Shown: piece after piece, positions 1-10,100 of the stretch | How the letters are laid out: the number at the start of each line of letters is the position of its first letter | Position numbering within the stretch: position 1 is the first letter of the stretch | Source: Pelodiscus sinensis | Lineage: Eukaryota; Chordata; Testudines; Trionychidae | Direction of reading: 5' to 3' | Assembly (NCBI RefSeq): GCF_049634645.1 | Contig: NC_134736.1 | Span: 12,091,001-12,155,000 of the forward strand | DNA: 64,000 bases | Position numbers and translations under genes: made by a program | Notes under the pieces: model-generated | The model's database searches: none | The model's input: the letters and a program-made list of their open reading frames with translations, nothing else | Told to the model about the DNA's origin: nothing

Positions 1-17
1 TTGCAGCAGCTGCTGGG

Positions 18-269
18 TTGGTTTCTGAGCTCCTGATGGCATTCATGTCTCATTTTGTTGACTTTTGCAAACACAGTGCTCTGATGAAGTTTATGATTCG
101 TCCACATAAAGCATCCATTGAAGAACTGGATTTGACAGTCATTCCAGGTGTCTCAGTCACTGATTTGGAAATGGAAATGGCAAATTTCAAGGAGTTGGAT
201 ATCTGGGTGGAAAAATTTGTCAAGCTGAATTCTGATTTAGAATGCTCTTATCTAGCAGCCTCAATCTGA
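18..269 (+). pseudogene. possible hAT-transposase-like protein fragment
   Basis: An open stretch of 83 codons reads like part of a domesticated or decayed hAT transposase. It has an acidic helix-rich segment ending in a WVEKF-KLN-DLE pattern, which resembles the region before the catalytic core in GTF2IRD2-like and ZBED-like hAT proteins. It starts close to the window edge, so the upstream part may be cut off. No splice context or downstream continuation is visible. The assignment rests on remembered family resemblance only. It could be a chance open frame. Confidence 0.3.
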
Positions 270-1035
270 CTACCAGAACCTCTCTCCTACCTTCCCATTG
301 GTACCCACTTGTACCACAACCATGGTCTCCTTCCCAGCCCTGCTCGTAGGTCTGTCCAGGTGTCTGGAGAGGTTCTCAAACTTTGTATCCAGCAGGCTAG
401 TCACCCTGTGGTTCTCCTAATCATGGGTGGGTGGTAAAGCCCCGAAGTGCACACAGGCCATCTGCCCACAAGGCAGGTACCTGTCTGGGCTGCCCCCCGG
501 TGCAGTGCGCTGGCTGGCCCTGCTCTGGTGTAGGATTTGGGCTGGTTGGTCTTTGCATATGTGGGTATTTTAGGGATAGAGGTGCAGCTATTGGCCTATG
601 GTTAGTGAATGGTTGTTAGGTGTGTCTGGCTTTAAGGTTCCCTCCCTCACAAAACTCCCATGTTTGCAGTTCCTGGTTGGTATCTCCTCTGGTCGCTGAG
701 GAGCTGGCTGCTGAGTTAGCCCTTGACAAGGAATTCTAAAGGAGTGGAGCTCAAAGGGAGACAGGCTAGAGCCACTAGCTCAGCACACAGCCCCCTGAAC
801 GACTCTCACTATAAACATCAACCAGCAGGCATGTGGCAGCCAGAGAGGAAAGTAACAGATATTCTCCCACCCCTCAAACTGCTGCCGTTTGTTGTTCCTG
901 CCTCTTGGTTCTGGGGTCCAGTTTCTCTCCTGCTTTTGACCTCCCGGGGCCCTGACCCTCCCATGCTTGATTTCTGTCCCACGACTGCAGACTCTGGCTC
1001 CAATTACAAGGTCTCCCTGCCCAGGGCCTGTCTGT
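270..1035. other. no gene recognised
   Basis: Short open frames occur on both strands, but none shows a domain or splice context. The right end may be a more decayed upstream part of the gypsy relic that follows. Confidence 0.5.
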
Positions 1036-1039
1036 GAGG

Positions 1040-1560
1040 CTCATTTATTGGTGTCCACATGCCCCTGTCCTTTGCCTGGCATCCTCAGTCGAATGGGCAA
1101 ATGAAAGGAACCAACTTGCCATGCTACAGTACCCTTCCCTCTTGCTCTGCGCAGAGTTCTCATCCAATAACCCAATGTCACACCCACAGGACACAGCCCC
1201 TTCTTTATCATCTATGGTACCACCCCCAATTTCACCCACCATGGCCCACGTCTTTCCCAAGCTGCGTGCTTTGCCCTCACACCCCGGGCGTGAGGAAAAG
1301 ACATTCTGAAGATGTGAAGGACTGCAAAAGGCTTGTGGACAAGCACGGACAGGATCAAAGTGCTGACTGGCTTTCAGCAGAAACCGCCACATGGACAGAG
1401 CCCTCCGGGAATTAGCCTCATTGGCCTGTAATGGATTCAGCAACACCTCAGCTGTGGGGGTCCCCTTCAAACTCCAGCACCCTCAGTCCCTTGATCCCCC
1501 TGTATTCCACCTCTCCCTTGTAAGACCAGCCCTGAGTGTGCACTTCCCCATGCAGCCCAA
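1040..1560 (+). pseudogene. decayed Ty3/gypsy integrase C-terminal relic
   Basis: Conceptual translation in shifting frames gives the conserved end of a chromovirus-type integrase. A WHPQSNGQ segment (1075-1101) corresponds to the HPQTDGQ-E-N motif around the third catalytic residue. Next comes a decayed spacer with a tyrosine/proline-rich patch and a helix ending in DKHGQ. The run KLQHPQSLDPPVFHLSLVRP (about 1468-1530) matches the GPY/F-type tail usually followed by a chromodomain. At least two frameshifts and several stops break it. LTRs were not found. The family is clear from the order of motifs. The subfamily is not determined. Confidence 0.65.
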
Positions 1561-1635
1561 CCGCACCTACCCTGGCACCAGTACAGCGTCAAGGGGAAGA
1601 CATCGTTCCCAAGGTCCTCAACAGGAAGCAAGGGG

Positions 1636-1895
1636 CTTAAACTGCAGCAAGGGAGGTTTAGGTTGGACATTAGGAAAAACGTCCTGCCTGACAGGGTAGT
1701 TAAACACTGGAATAAACTGTCTAGGGTGTGTGTGGAATCCCCATCTCTGGAGATATTGAAGAGCAGGTTGGAGACACCTGTTGGGGATGATCTAGACGGT
1801 GTTTGGTCCTGCCAGGAGGGCAGGGGACTGGATTTGATGACCTCGCGAGCACCCTTCCAGTTCCAGTGTGCTAGGATTCCAGGATTCCATGACCC
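1636..1895 (+). mobile_element. CR1 LINE 3' end fragment
   Basis: The sequence matches the CR1 3' end pattern: a segment encoding GGLGWTL/DIRKN, then a VVKHWNKL-like stretch, an untranslated part reading ggagatattgaagagcagg, and a closing ctggatttgatgacct followed by a short tandem tail (aggattcc aggattcc). It is truncated at the 5' side, as is usual for CR1. The same subfamily recurs at 13.05 kb. Confidence 0.85.
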
Positions 1896-1899
1896 TCAG

Positions 1900-4660
1900 A
1901 TCCAGTGGGCGAACGATAGCCGCTAGTTGATTAGAAGGATGAGAGCTCAGAGGAACGCACTTGGGCGCCAGCCGAAAGCCTCCCATTCCCACCTGCGCCC
2001 TTTGGAGAAGCTTGCGCAAGGGCTCCCCTAGGGCGTGGGGGATGTCCTCCCCCCACAGGGCTCAACCAGGCCCAGCAGTATGATGGGAACAGCCCCCTCC
2101 AACTCCCCGCTGTAGCCAGCTAACACAGCTCACCTGGGACCCGGAAGCCTGGTCCGCTGAGGCTCCACCCTGAATGGTCTGAATGGTGAGTGCTGCCTGG
2201 AGTGCCGAATAGGAGAGACTGAATAACTGGGCCCTGCCCTGCTGTGGACTGCGAGTACCTGGCACTTCCTGTTACTTGCTTCCCGCTCCTGCTGCCTGCA
2301 CCTTCTTCCTCGTGGCATCTGACTTGTTCCCACCTCCAGTTAGCCCCCTTTCTGCCTCCGCCCCCTGCTATCCTGACCCAGCCTAGCGGGCTCCTCTCAT
2401 GACTGCAGACTCTGGCTCTGACCACTAGGCCTGGCTGCTGCGACATCTGCCAATGGGCACAATCGAAGGGGATTCATTAGGAAACTGGACCGGCTCTTCC
2501 CAGGAACACTGTCTGGGGACTTGCACTGCCCCTCCCAGGCATTTTCTGGGCACCTGAAGCCCCAGATTCAGGGCATGACTCTTGCCATGGTGCGTTCTCT
2601 GCACCTGTGCAAATGCTGCACGGGGAGCAGATCGCATTGTACACTCCTTCCCCCACGTAAGTGACTATGCAGCGGGCAGGCCAGGCGTGCCCCAGAGCCT
2701 TGGCTTGTGCTATAATCAGAGCAGAGAGCTGCTCCTTCCACATGCCCACTCCCCCACGCTGTGCGGAGCCGTCTGGCATACGGCGCCTCATTATGTACCT
2801 CCCCTGCGCTGTGACTCCTGGATGCCCCCCAGTCCCAGCCGCACTCGTGTGTGGGTCACTGCTGTTAGCTGCCTCCCAAGTTACAAGAGTCATAACATTA
2901 TCCTCCAAAGGGGAACAATGCAGCAGATGCCACCTCCATATTCCCTCAAGCCCCGACATGCACATGATCAATAGCCCAGCCAAAGAGATGTCAGAAGCCC
3001 TTCCAGCGTGGTCCCTGGGATCCAGACACTGCCTAATATCTGCTGCTCAAATCCAAGGGAGATCAGCAGCCCACTTTTAATAAAGGGCCACAAACAAGGA
3101 GCTAATGTAGGTTATTGGGTGCTGAGTTAATCAAGTGACGATGGATTATTTAAAAACCCTTTATCTTGGATAAGGAGCTAGTGGCAAAACCAGACTAATC
3201 CTTGGCCTGGTGGGTAGTTAGCAGGCATCAGTCACTCCGGGAAATGGAACTAAAGCATGCAGGTGAGGGACAGCACCTGCAGCAACCCCCATGGAGCTGT
3301 GGGGGCTGAGCGCCGGGCTCTTCAGTGGGCCCCAGCTACCAAAGGACAAGTACGAGGAACCCGGAGGTGGGCAGGGGAAGCAGGTGCGGAACCTGGCTGA
3401 ATGGAAGCTCCTGTAGCCAGGCCTGTTAGCTAGTGACAGTGTCCACACTTGGACCCCTCTGCAAGGGCCCCGTTGTCCATGTGTGGGGTGGGGAGAAGGG
3501 CATGTTTTGCTCAGCAAAGGGCAGCACCATACAGAGAGCTGCTTAGGGAACACCCTTTTCTTGTGTTTACAAATCCAGCTGCCCTGGCTGGGAATTGCTG
3601 CTCTTTGGACAATGGGGCCCAGACAGGCTAATTTGGTGTGTGATCATTGTCACACCCCCTCCTTTGTCTTCCTTTCAAAGCCAATCTTCCCGACCCAGAT
3701 GGGTTAATACATAATGCAGGCGTGCAAGTAATTGGCTGCCTTTGTATAGCAGTCAGTCATGGCTCCCTGTCCTCTGATCCCCTATTAGTGGCCATGCAAA
3801 CACTCCTTCCACCTAATTAAGCACAGCTTTGAAACCTCCCTTCCCAATGATGCTCCGGCCCCAAACTAGCAATTCGCACATGAGCCACTACCTGTTAAGC
3901 CCCCAGCCTCCCTCTCTTGTGGGGCAAACCTCCCTAACTCCTGCGGGCGGCCCAGCTGCTGGAGATGTGCAGGCCCCAAAGGGAGGGCTGGATGACAAAT
4001 GAGCTCTGCAAATGCTCTATGAAAGAAGTGAAAATGGGATGTTAATATACCCCAAGCCGCTCATGTAGAACACATGGGCTCCAGCTTCCTGAATGCCCTG
4101 AAAGGAGGGCAATCGGGGAGGGCTGGGAAAATGACCCCCCAGCTCCTGGCATGAAGAGCACAGAGCTGCCTTGCCTTCCCCTTGGTGCCAACGGAGTGTG
4201 CAGAGACACTCCGGCTGGCCCTGGCTGTGCACCAAGAGCTCCTATGCGCCCACTCGAGATCTCAAGGCAGAGTCATTCTGATTTTTGTTGCTTTTCCTTC
4301 CGGCTTGACACTTACGCCCAGAAACTGGAGAAATCCCCCTGGCTTCCAATAGATGTGAAGCCCTTGCTTCCTTCAGACTGACTACAGAGTAAATTCTCTC
4401 TCTCCAGCCTGAAGCTCTGGACCCCACTGAGCACGGAAGTTTTACCTCCCATTCCAGAGTGCCAGTAGCAAGCCCGTCAGCCACTCCTCTCCTGGCCCTG
4501 CCTACTCAGATCCAGCACCTCTGTTAGCGCGCGGCACACACTGGCATGCCGACAATGAGAACACTCGTGTCCCTACTATGTGCCGGGGGAGCTCTTGCTG
4601 CACAGAGGTTTACGCGGCGCTCAGAGCTCGGGAAGGGAATGCAAAGGTGATGAAACGTAA
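1900..4660. other. unique-looking noncoding sequence
   Basis: No gene, LINE or terminal-repeat structure was recognised. Two stretches (about 3085-3200 and 3690-3860) are richer in A+T than their surroundings and carry several TAAT-type homeodomain sites. They look like candidate conserved noncoding DNA, which cannot be tested without other genomes. Confidence 0.4.
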
Positions 4661-4667
4661 TCACCTT

Positions 4668-4750
4668 GGCGAGGGCACAGGATTGGCGCTCTGAAGAGCT
4701 GGGTTCAATTCCCATCCTATGTGACCTGGAGTAAGTCTGTCTGCAGCCGC
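4668..4750 (+). repeat. tRNA-derived SINE fragment (MIR-like)
   Basis: A degraded RNA polymerase III box B (ggttcaattcc, about 4700-4710) is followed by cccatcctatgtgacctgga. This resembles the body of MIR-like tRNA-derived SINEs. Both ends are lost. Confidence 0.5.
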
Positions 4751-5096
4751 GCACCATGGTGCAGGCACTAACCCTGTGGGATCAACAGGTGTGAGGTGCA
4801 ATCTGACCCATGAGCACAAAACCCACTTTGGCTGTTCGTTCCATACTGTACGGAGGTTTCACAAGCCCCACTACCAAGTGTGAACCCCTCCCAACAGGGC
4901 TTTGGTACTCCCAGCTGTCTCAGAACCCTAGTGAGCCGGCCTGTGTGGTAAATGGCCCCTTGTACCAGGATCACAGTTATATGCCCAGGGTCGATAGCAC
5001 TTTAGGTCTCACACCACAGGCAAGGTGGGCAGCTTACCCTGCAGTCCATTATCTAAAGCGTTATTATAATGCACAAGGGAACAAGGGCAAAGTGTC
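4751..5096. other. no gene recognised
   Basis: Nothing recognisable lies between the SINE fragment and the hAT element that follows. Position 4810 opens a 112-codon frame without any domain. Confidence 0.4.
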
Positions 5097-5104
5097 ACCA
5101 CAGC

Positions 5105-5247
5105 CAGTGCTCGACAAACTATGTAATCTACTCACCCATGGCGAGTAGATTACAAACCGGAAGAGCCGGGTTCGGGTGATCTGCGCATGCGCAGATCGCC
5201 GGACAGCGCGGCTGGTGAGTGGGGCTCACTGCAGCTGGCGAGCCCTG
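5105..5247. mobile_element. short non-autonomous hAT element, 143 bp (family B)
   Basis: Terminal inverted repeats begin cagtgctcg and end cgagccctg. They are flanked by an 8-bp target duplication, accacagc (5097-5104) and accatagc (5248-5255), 7 of 8 identical; this length is the hAT signature. The interior holds an inverted repeat around aatctactc/gagtagatt and a perfect 20-bp palindrome at 5178-5197 centred on tgcgcatgcgca. A second copy lies at 13451-13594. Confidence 0.85.
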
Positions 5248-5365
5248 ACCATAGCAATACCCAAGTGAGGGCCAGTCTTACCTTCAGCAACAGAAGCATC
5301 TCTAACAAGTGAACTCTCTGGGTACGTCTACACAGGGATTAAAGAGCCCAAAGAGCTGACTCCTG
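5248..5365. other. spacer with stray hairpin-element terminus
   Basis: A second sequence like the hairpin-element terminus (gggtacgtctacac, near 5321) sits just upstream of the full terminus at 5366. It suggests a broken older copy. Confidence 0.4.
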
Positions 5366-5692
5366 GGGTATGTCTACACTACAAAGTTAATTCGAACTAA
5401 CAGACGTTAGTTCGAATTAACTTTAATAGGCGCTACACATACAAACCGCTAGTTCGAACTTAATTCGAACTAGCGGAGCACTTAATTCGAACTAGGTAAA
5501 CCTCATTCCACGAGGACTAACGCCTAGTTCGAATTAACTAGTTCGAATTAAGGGCTGTGTAGCCACTTAATTTGAACTAGTGGGAGGCTAGTCCTCCCCA
5601 GCTTGCCCTGGTGGCCACTCTGGGCACCACCAGGGAAACTCTTCTGCCCCCCTCCCGGCCCCGGAGCCCTAAAAGGGGCACGGGCTGGCTAC
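5366..5692 (+). mobile_element. poly-hairpin Harbinger-like element end (copy P1)
   Basis: It begins with the terminal sequence gggtatgtctacactac. Consecutive hairpins follow, built on ttcgaa-containing stems: about 5384-5425 (stem aaagttaattcgaacta), about 5446-5476 (stem ccgctagttcgaa) and about 5481-5536. The loop of the third carries the core ggtaaacctcattccacgag (5495-5514). Similarity to the copy at 41587 continues past the hairpins through a leader-like region to about 5690. There the other copy goes on to a Myb/SANT gene and this one stops. It is therefore read as a truncated 5' end of a Harbinger-like transposon. Confidence 0.65.
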
Positions 5693-5884
5693 GTGGAGCG
5701 TAGAGCGTATCCCCTACGGCAGTGGGCCTGGCCCACTCTGCTCCTGGGGCGTGGAGCGTATCCCCAATTAGACAGCTGGAGCCCTTCTTGTCTCAGCAGT
5801 GAGGCAGAGGAGACGGGTGCAGTGGGATACCCAAGGCAGGCTCTGTTCATTTTTATTTCTGCTAGTGCCCACAGACAGGACAGC

Positions 5885-6588
5885 TGACTGACCCCTCTGA
5901 GGTTTTTTTCCAAGCCCACAGGCTTTACCTGCAAGAACTGTCTCAACTCTGTCCACACAGCTACACAAGCGACACCATCACAGGACCTAACCGCATCAGC
6001 CACCACATCAGGGGCTCATACAGCTCCACATCCTCTGATGTGATCTGTGCCAGCAAGTGCCAGCAGTGCCCCTCTGCCATGGATAATGGTCAAACTGGAC
6101 AGGCTCTGTGACAAAGGATAAATGAACATGTCGGACATGAGGAACAGTATCACACACAAACCGGTGGGGGAACATTTTAACCTGCCTGGGCACTTACTCA
6201 TGGATTTAAAAATAGTCATTCTTCTGCAAAGGAATTTCATCAGCCAATTACAGAGAGAGCCTGTAGAATTGGAATTTGCCTACAGATTTGACACCATTAC
6301 CATAGGCCTACACCAAAACACTAATTGGTTTACGCATTACAAAACCAGTTTCTCCTACCTTTAACACCTTCATCTCCACATCAAAAGCCATGTAAGGGAC
6401 TCATCCAGCCAACTTAATTAGCATCCTTAACATGGGTCCTGTAATCAATAGGTACTTCTGCTATTATATCTCTTGGTTTCTGTTACTTCCACTCCAGCTC
6501 ATTTGAGGAAGTGGGTTTTGCCCACAAAAGCTAATGATTCTATCTATTATGGTTAGTCTCTACGGTGCCACAGGACACTTGCTGGTGT
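5885..6588 (+). mobile_element. Penelope-like element 3' fragment (GIY-YIG end)
   Basis: The translation, with frameshifts, follows the C-terminal half of Penelope-like retroelement proteins. A cysteine-containing CQQCPSA patch comes first, then a TGQ-RINEH stretch, and an HFNLPGH helix (6122-6364 holds 80 open codons) ending in a THYK-like tail. Past the stop, the untranslated end reads gaggaagtgggttttgcccacaaaagct and a tagtctctacggtgccacagga tail typical of these elements in reptiles. The element is old and 5'-truncated. A young LTR retrotransposon has inserted at its far end (6593/6594). Confidence 0.75.
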
Positions 6589-6593
6589 AACGC
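6589..6593. repeat. target-site duplication, left copy (aacgc)
   Basis: This 5-bp sequence is repeated exactly at 12094-12098 immediately after the 3' LTR. It fixes both outer ends of the LTR retrotransposon. Confidence 0.9.
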
Positions 6594-7000
6594 TGTGACG
6601 GGGTGGAGCAACCCTGCCACTTGAGCGAGGCAGACGGGGCCGCCGCGGAGCCGGCAATCAGCGCGGCAGGCCCGAGCGGGGGCGGAGGGACACGTCATCA
6701 CGCGGCGCCGGGGCGCGCCGGTGATGACATCGGGAGAGCAACGCCAGGGACGGCAAGGGGAGGGGGGATAAAAGGAGCCGGGGAGGCCGGGGGAAGGGGG
6801 GCGGAACCGGCGGGGCCAGCGGACCCCCCCCTGCTACCACTGAGAGGGCACCTCTCAGTGTCAGGGCCCTGGGTCGGGGTCCGGAGAGAGGGCGGGCCCG
6901 GACCCCCCACTCCGCCCGGTGACCCAGAGTCAAGTGGTATCCTCAGCGCGGCCTAGGGGCAACAGGAGAGGCGGCGGCCCGGACGGGCGGCCTCTTGACA
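6594..7000 (+). repeat. 5' LTR of Gmr1-like gypsy element (407 bp)
   Basis: It starts TGTGACGGGG and ends CTCTTGACA, the usual TG...CA form. A TATA-like gataaaagg lies at 6768-6776. Compared with the 3' LTR it has about seven substitutions by eye over roughly 405 shared bases, so the insertion is young. It lacks a block of about 339 bp that is present in the 3' LTR (about 11582-11920). The break falls after ggggccagcgga, near 6823. Confidence 0.9.
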
Positions 7001-7002
7001 CG

Positions 7003-7020
7003 TGGTGGAGAATGGGGGCA
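7003..7020 (+). promoter_or_regulatory. primer binding site, tRNA-Ala type
   Basis: Two bases after the 5' LTR comes TGGTGGAGAATGGGGGCA. As I recall the 3' end of vertebrate tRNA-Ala, its complement matches at 17 of 18 positions. This identifies the likely reverse-transcription primer. It rests on remembered tRNA sequence. Confidence 0.75.
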
Positions 7021-7132
7021 ATGGCGGCCCTGTAACGGAGGGCACAGGAGGAGAGGGGCCTCGTTTTTCTTTCGATTTTGGTCCCTTCCCCCTCTTCCAT
7101 TTCCATTGCCACCCCGAATAGGTTGAGGCACC
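7021..7132 (+). other. leader of the LTR retrotransposon
   Basis: This is an untranslated leader between the primer binding site and the ATG. The start context gcaccATGg is strong. It includes a pyrimidine-rich stretch at about 7060-7105. Confidence 0.6.
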
Positions 7133-10100
7133 ATGGATGGGGACAAAATCGTGGAGTGGCTGGTGGATAGCCAGCGTCAATTACAGAGGCAACAGACAGA
7201 GGCATTGCGGCAACTGACAGCCGAATTTAGGGAGCAGCAGAAACAGCTAGTTCGGGAGCTGAGGGATGGGACAAGGCCGGCGGGACCCACCGACGAGGGG
7301 GAGGAGGACCTGACGGGCCCAGTACGACTACCCATCAGGCTCGCCAAATTGGGGGAGGAGGACGATACCGAAGCGTTTCTAGTGACGTTCGAGCGGGTGG
7401 CCATAGCAGCCCGTTGGCCCCAGGAGCACTGGGCTACGATACTCGCCCCCTACCTGTCCGGCCCGGCGCAGCTCGCCTACCGAAGCTTATCGGACCGCGA
7501 CGCGTTGTGCTATTACAAGGTCAAGGAGGCGATCCTCGACCAGATGGGCATTTCCCCAGAGACGTACAGGCAGCGGTTTCGAGCAGCAAAGTACGGAGCG
7601 GGGGAGCGCCCCCGAGCGGTCGCCCAGCGGATCCGGGAAGCCGGGCTGCGGTGGCTGGAGCCATCTAATAAGACAGCAGCCCAGGTGGCGGACCTGGTGG
7701 TACTTGAGCAGTACTTGCAGGTGCTCCCCGTGGAGGGCCAGCAATGGGTATGCCGACACCTGCCCGGGACTATGGAAGAAGCCGTGACGCTCATGGAGCA
7801 CTTCATGGCGGCCGAGGCACCAGTAGGACACGGCAAGATAGGGTCCGTGACCAACCCGGCGGGTCGGGGAGACCCCAGCCCCAGAGGGAAGGAAGGGCGG
7901 GGCAACACAGGGCCCAGGGCCAGAAGCCCCCCAACCCGAGGGCCGGAACGGCGATTAGCCCCAGTGTGGCGCGGGGCCGAGCACCGCGAGAGAGTGGAAA
8001 CACGGACCGGGGCCGAAAGGGGCACGGAAGAAGCACCGGGCCCCCAAGTAAAACTGACGTGCTTCCAGTGCGGCCAGGAGGGCCACTTCCGCCGGGAATG
8101 CCCCATGATGGACTGCACGTTCGGACAGCCCAAACCCCAGAGAGGGCCGCGATCGGAGGTAAGCCGGGCCCGTATAACAGGGCAGGTACGCCTAAATGGG
8201 GAGGCAGTGGAGGCCGTACTGGACTCGGGGTGCGGGCAGACGCTAGTGCGGCGAGACGCGCTAGGGAAAGGGGTGCGCACCCGAACCCCGGTGTGGATTA
8301 AATGCGTGCATGGGGACACTAGGTCGTACCCCACGACCTGGGTGAAGATACACGACGGGCAACAGGGCGGGGATCTGCGAGTAGCAATAACACCCCGGCT
8401 ACCCTGCCCCGTGTTACTGGGCAGAGACTGGCCCGGACTGCGGCGGCTCCTGGGGGAATGGGACCCCCGCGACCAGGGAGGCACGCACGAGGCATGGGCC
8501 ACCCAGGAGGAGGACGCGGGGCCGCTGCCCCCGCAGGAACCGGGGAGGGGGGAGTCATTGGCAGCCCTAGAGATCGATAAGGGCGATTTTCTAGTCCTGC
8601 AGCGGGAAGACCCGACGCTACAGCACGCATGGGAGAACGCACTGAGCGCCCCGGGGGAGGGCGAAGAGGCCGAGCAGAGGCCCGGGCAAGGCCCATATTT
8701 CAAGATCCAGGGGGATCGGCTGTATCGGGTCCCGGGGCTAGGAGATGGGGCAACCCAATTGGTCGTGCCGAGGGCGTATCGGTGGCGGGTGATGGAGATG
8801 GCCCATAACAATCATTGGGCAGGGCACCTGGGGACCGAGAAAACGCAGCAACGGGTGCTCCAGAGGTTTTATTGGCCAGGGGTGTACCAGAACATTAAGG
8901 ATTTCTGCCGGTCGTGCCCACAATGCCAACGGACCTCTGGGGCCCGGGTACCCCGAGCCGCCCTAGTGCCCATGCCGCTGGTATCGGAACCCTTCGAGCG
9001 AATAGGCATGGACCTGATAGGACCCCTGGAGCGCACCCGGAGGGGGCATCAGTACATTTTGGTTGTAGTTGATTACGCGACGCGCTATCCGGAGGCCGTG
9101 CCCCTACGCAAGACCACTGCAGCCGCGATAGCCGACGAGCTCGTAAAGATGTTCGCCCATGTTGGACTCCCAAAGGAGATTTTGACCGACCAGGGCACGA
9201 ATCTGGTGTCGCGGCTAATGAAGGAGCTATGCAACTGGCTGCAGGTGAAGAAGATCCGCACCGCGGCCTACCACCCCCAGACGGACGGCCTCGTCGAGCG
9301 ATTTAATCAAACTTTGAAGGCGATGCTACGGCGATTGGTGGAGGATGATCCACACGATTGGGACAAGCTGCTACCGCCCCTGCTCTTCGCGGTACGGGAG
9401 GTACCACAGTCATCGGTGGGGTTCTCGCCGTTTGAACTATTGTACGGCCGGCGGCCGCGGGGTATACTAGACTTAGTGCGGGAAGGGTGGGAGGAGCAGA
9501 CGTCCTCCGCACTGGGGGCCGTCCAATACGTAATTAAGCTACGGGACCGTATGAGGACCATAGGGAGGTGGGCACGGGAAAACCTGGAGAAAGCTCAAGA
9601 AACCCAAGCCCGCCACTACGATAGGGGGACACGGCCGAGGACCCTCAGTCCGGGCGACCCGGTCTTGGTGCTGCTGCCAACAGGGGAGTCCAAGCTGTTA
9701 GCCAAGTGGCAAGGGCCGTACCGGGTCATTAAGAAGATCGGAGAGGTAGACTATGAAGTCCAAGTGGGGGGTAGGCACCGTCAAAGCCAGGTGTACCACA
9801 TCAACCTATTAAAACGGTGGGTACCACGGGAAGAGCCCCTAGCAGAGGCCTTGAGTACAGAGATCGAGTTTGGGCCCTGGGGCGAGGAAGAGGTCACCTG
9901 GGCAGCTAGCCCTGTGGGGAAAGAGCTAAATCAGGTTCAGCAGGGCCAACTCCGGGCAGTGTTGCAACGGGCAGCGGCCAGCCTAACGAGCCGACCTGGG
10001 AGAACGACCCTAGTACAACACGAAATCACCACGGAGCCGGGAAAAAAGGTTCGAGACCCAGTGCGCCCCATCCCCCGGAAGTTGTGGGACACAGTCCAAA

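Noticed and set aside
4668..4750. Functional tRNA gene
   Set aside because: Only a box B-like segment is present, with no cloverleaf or box A; it fits a SINE remnant.
7513..8811. 432-codon open frame on the minus strand
   Set aside because: It is antisense to the intact Gag-Pol frame and shows no domain; open by G+C composition.
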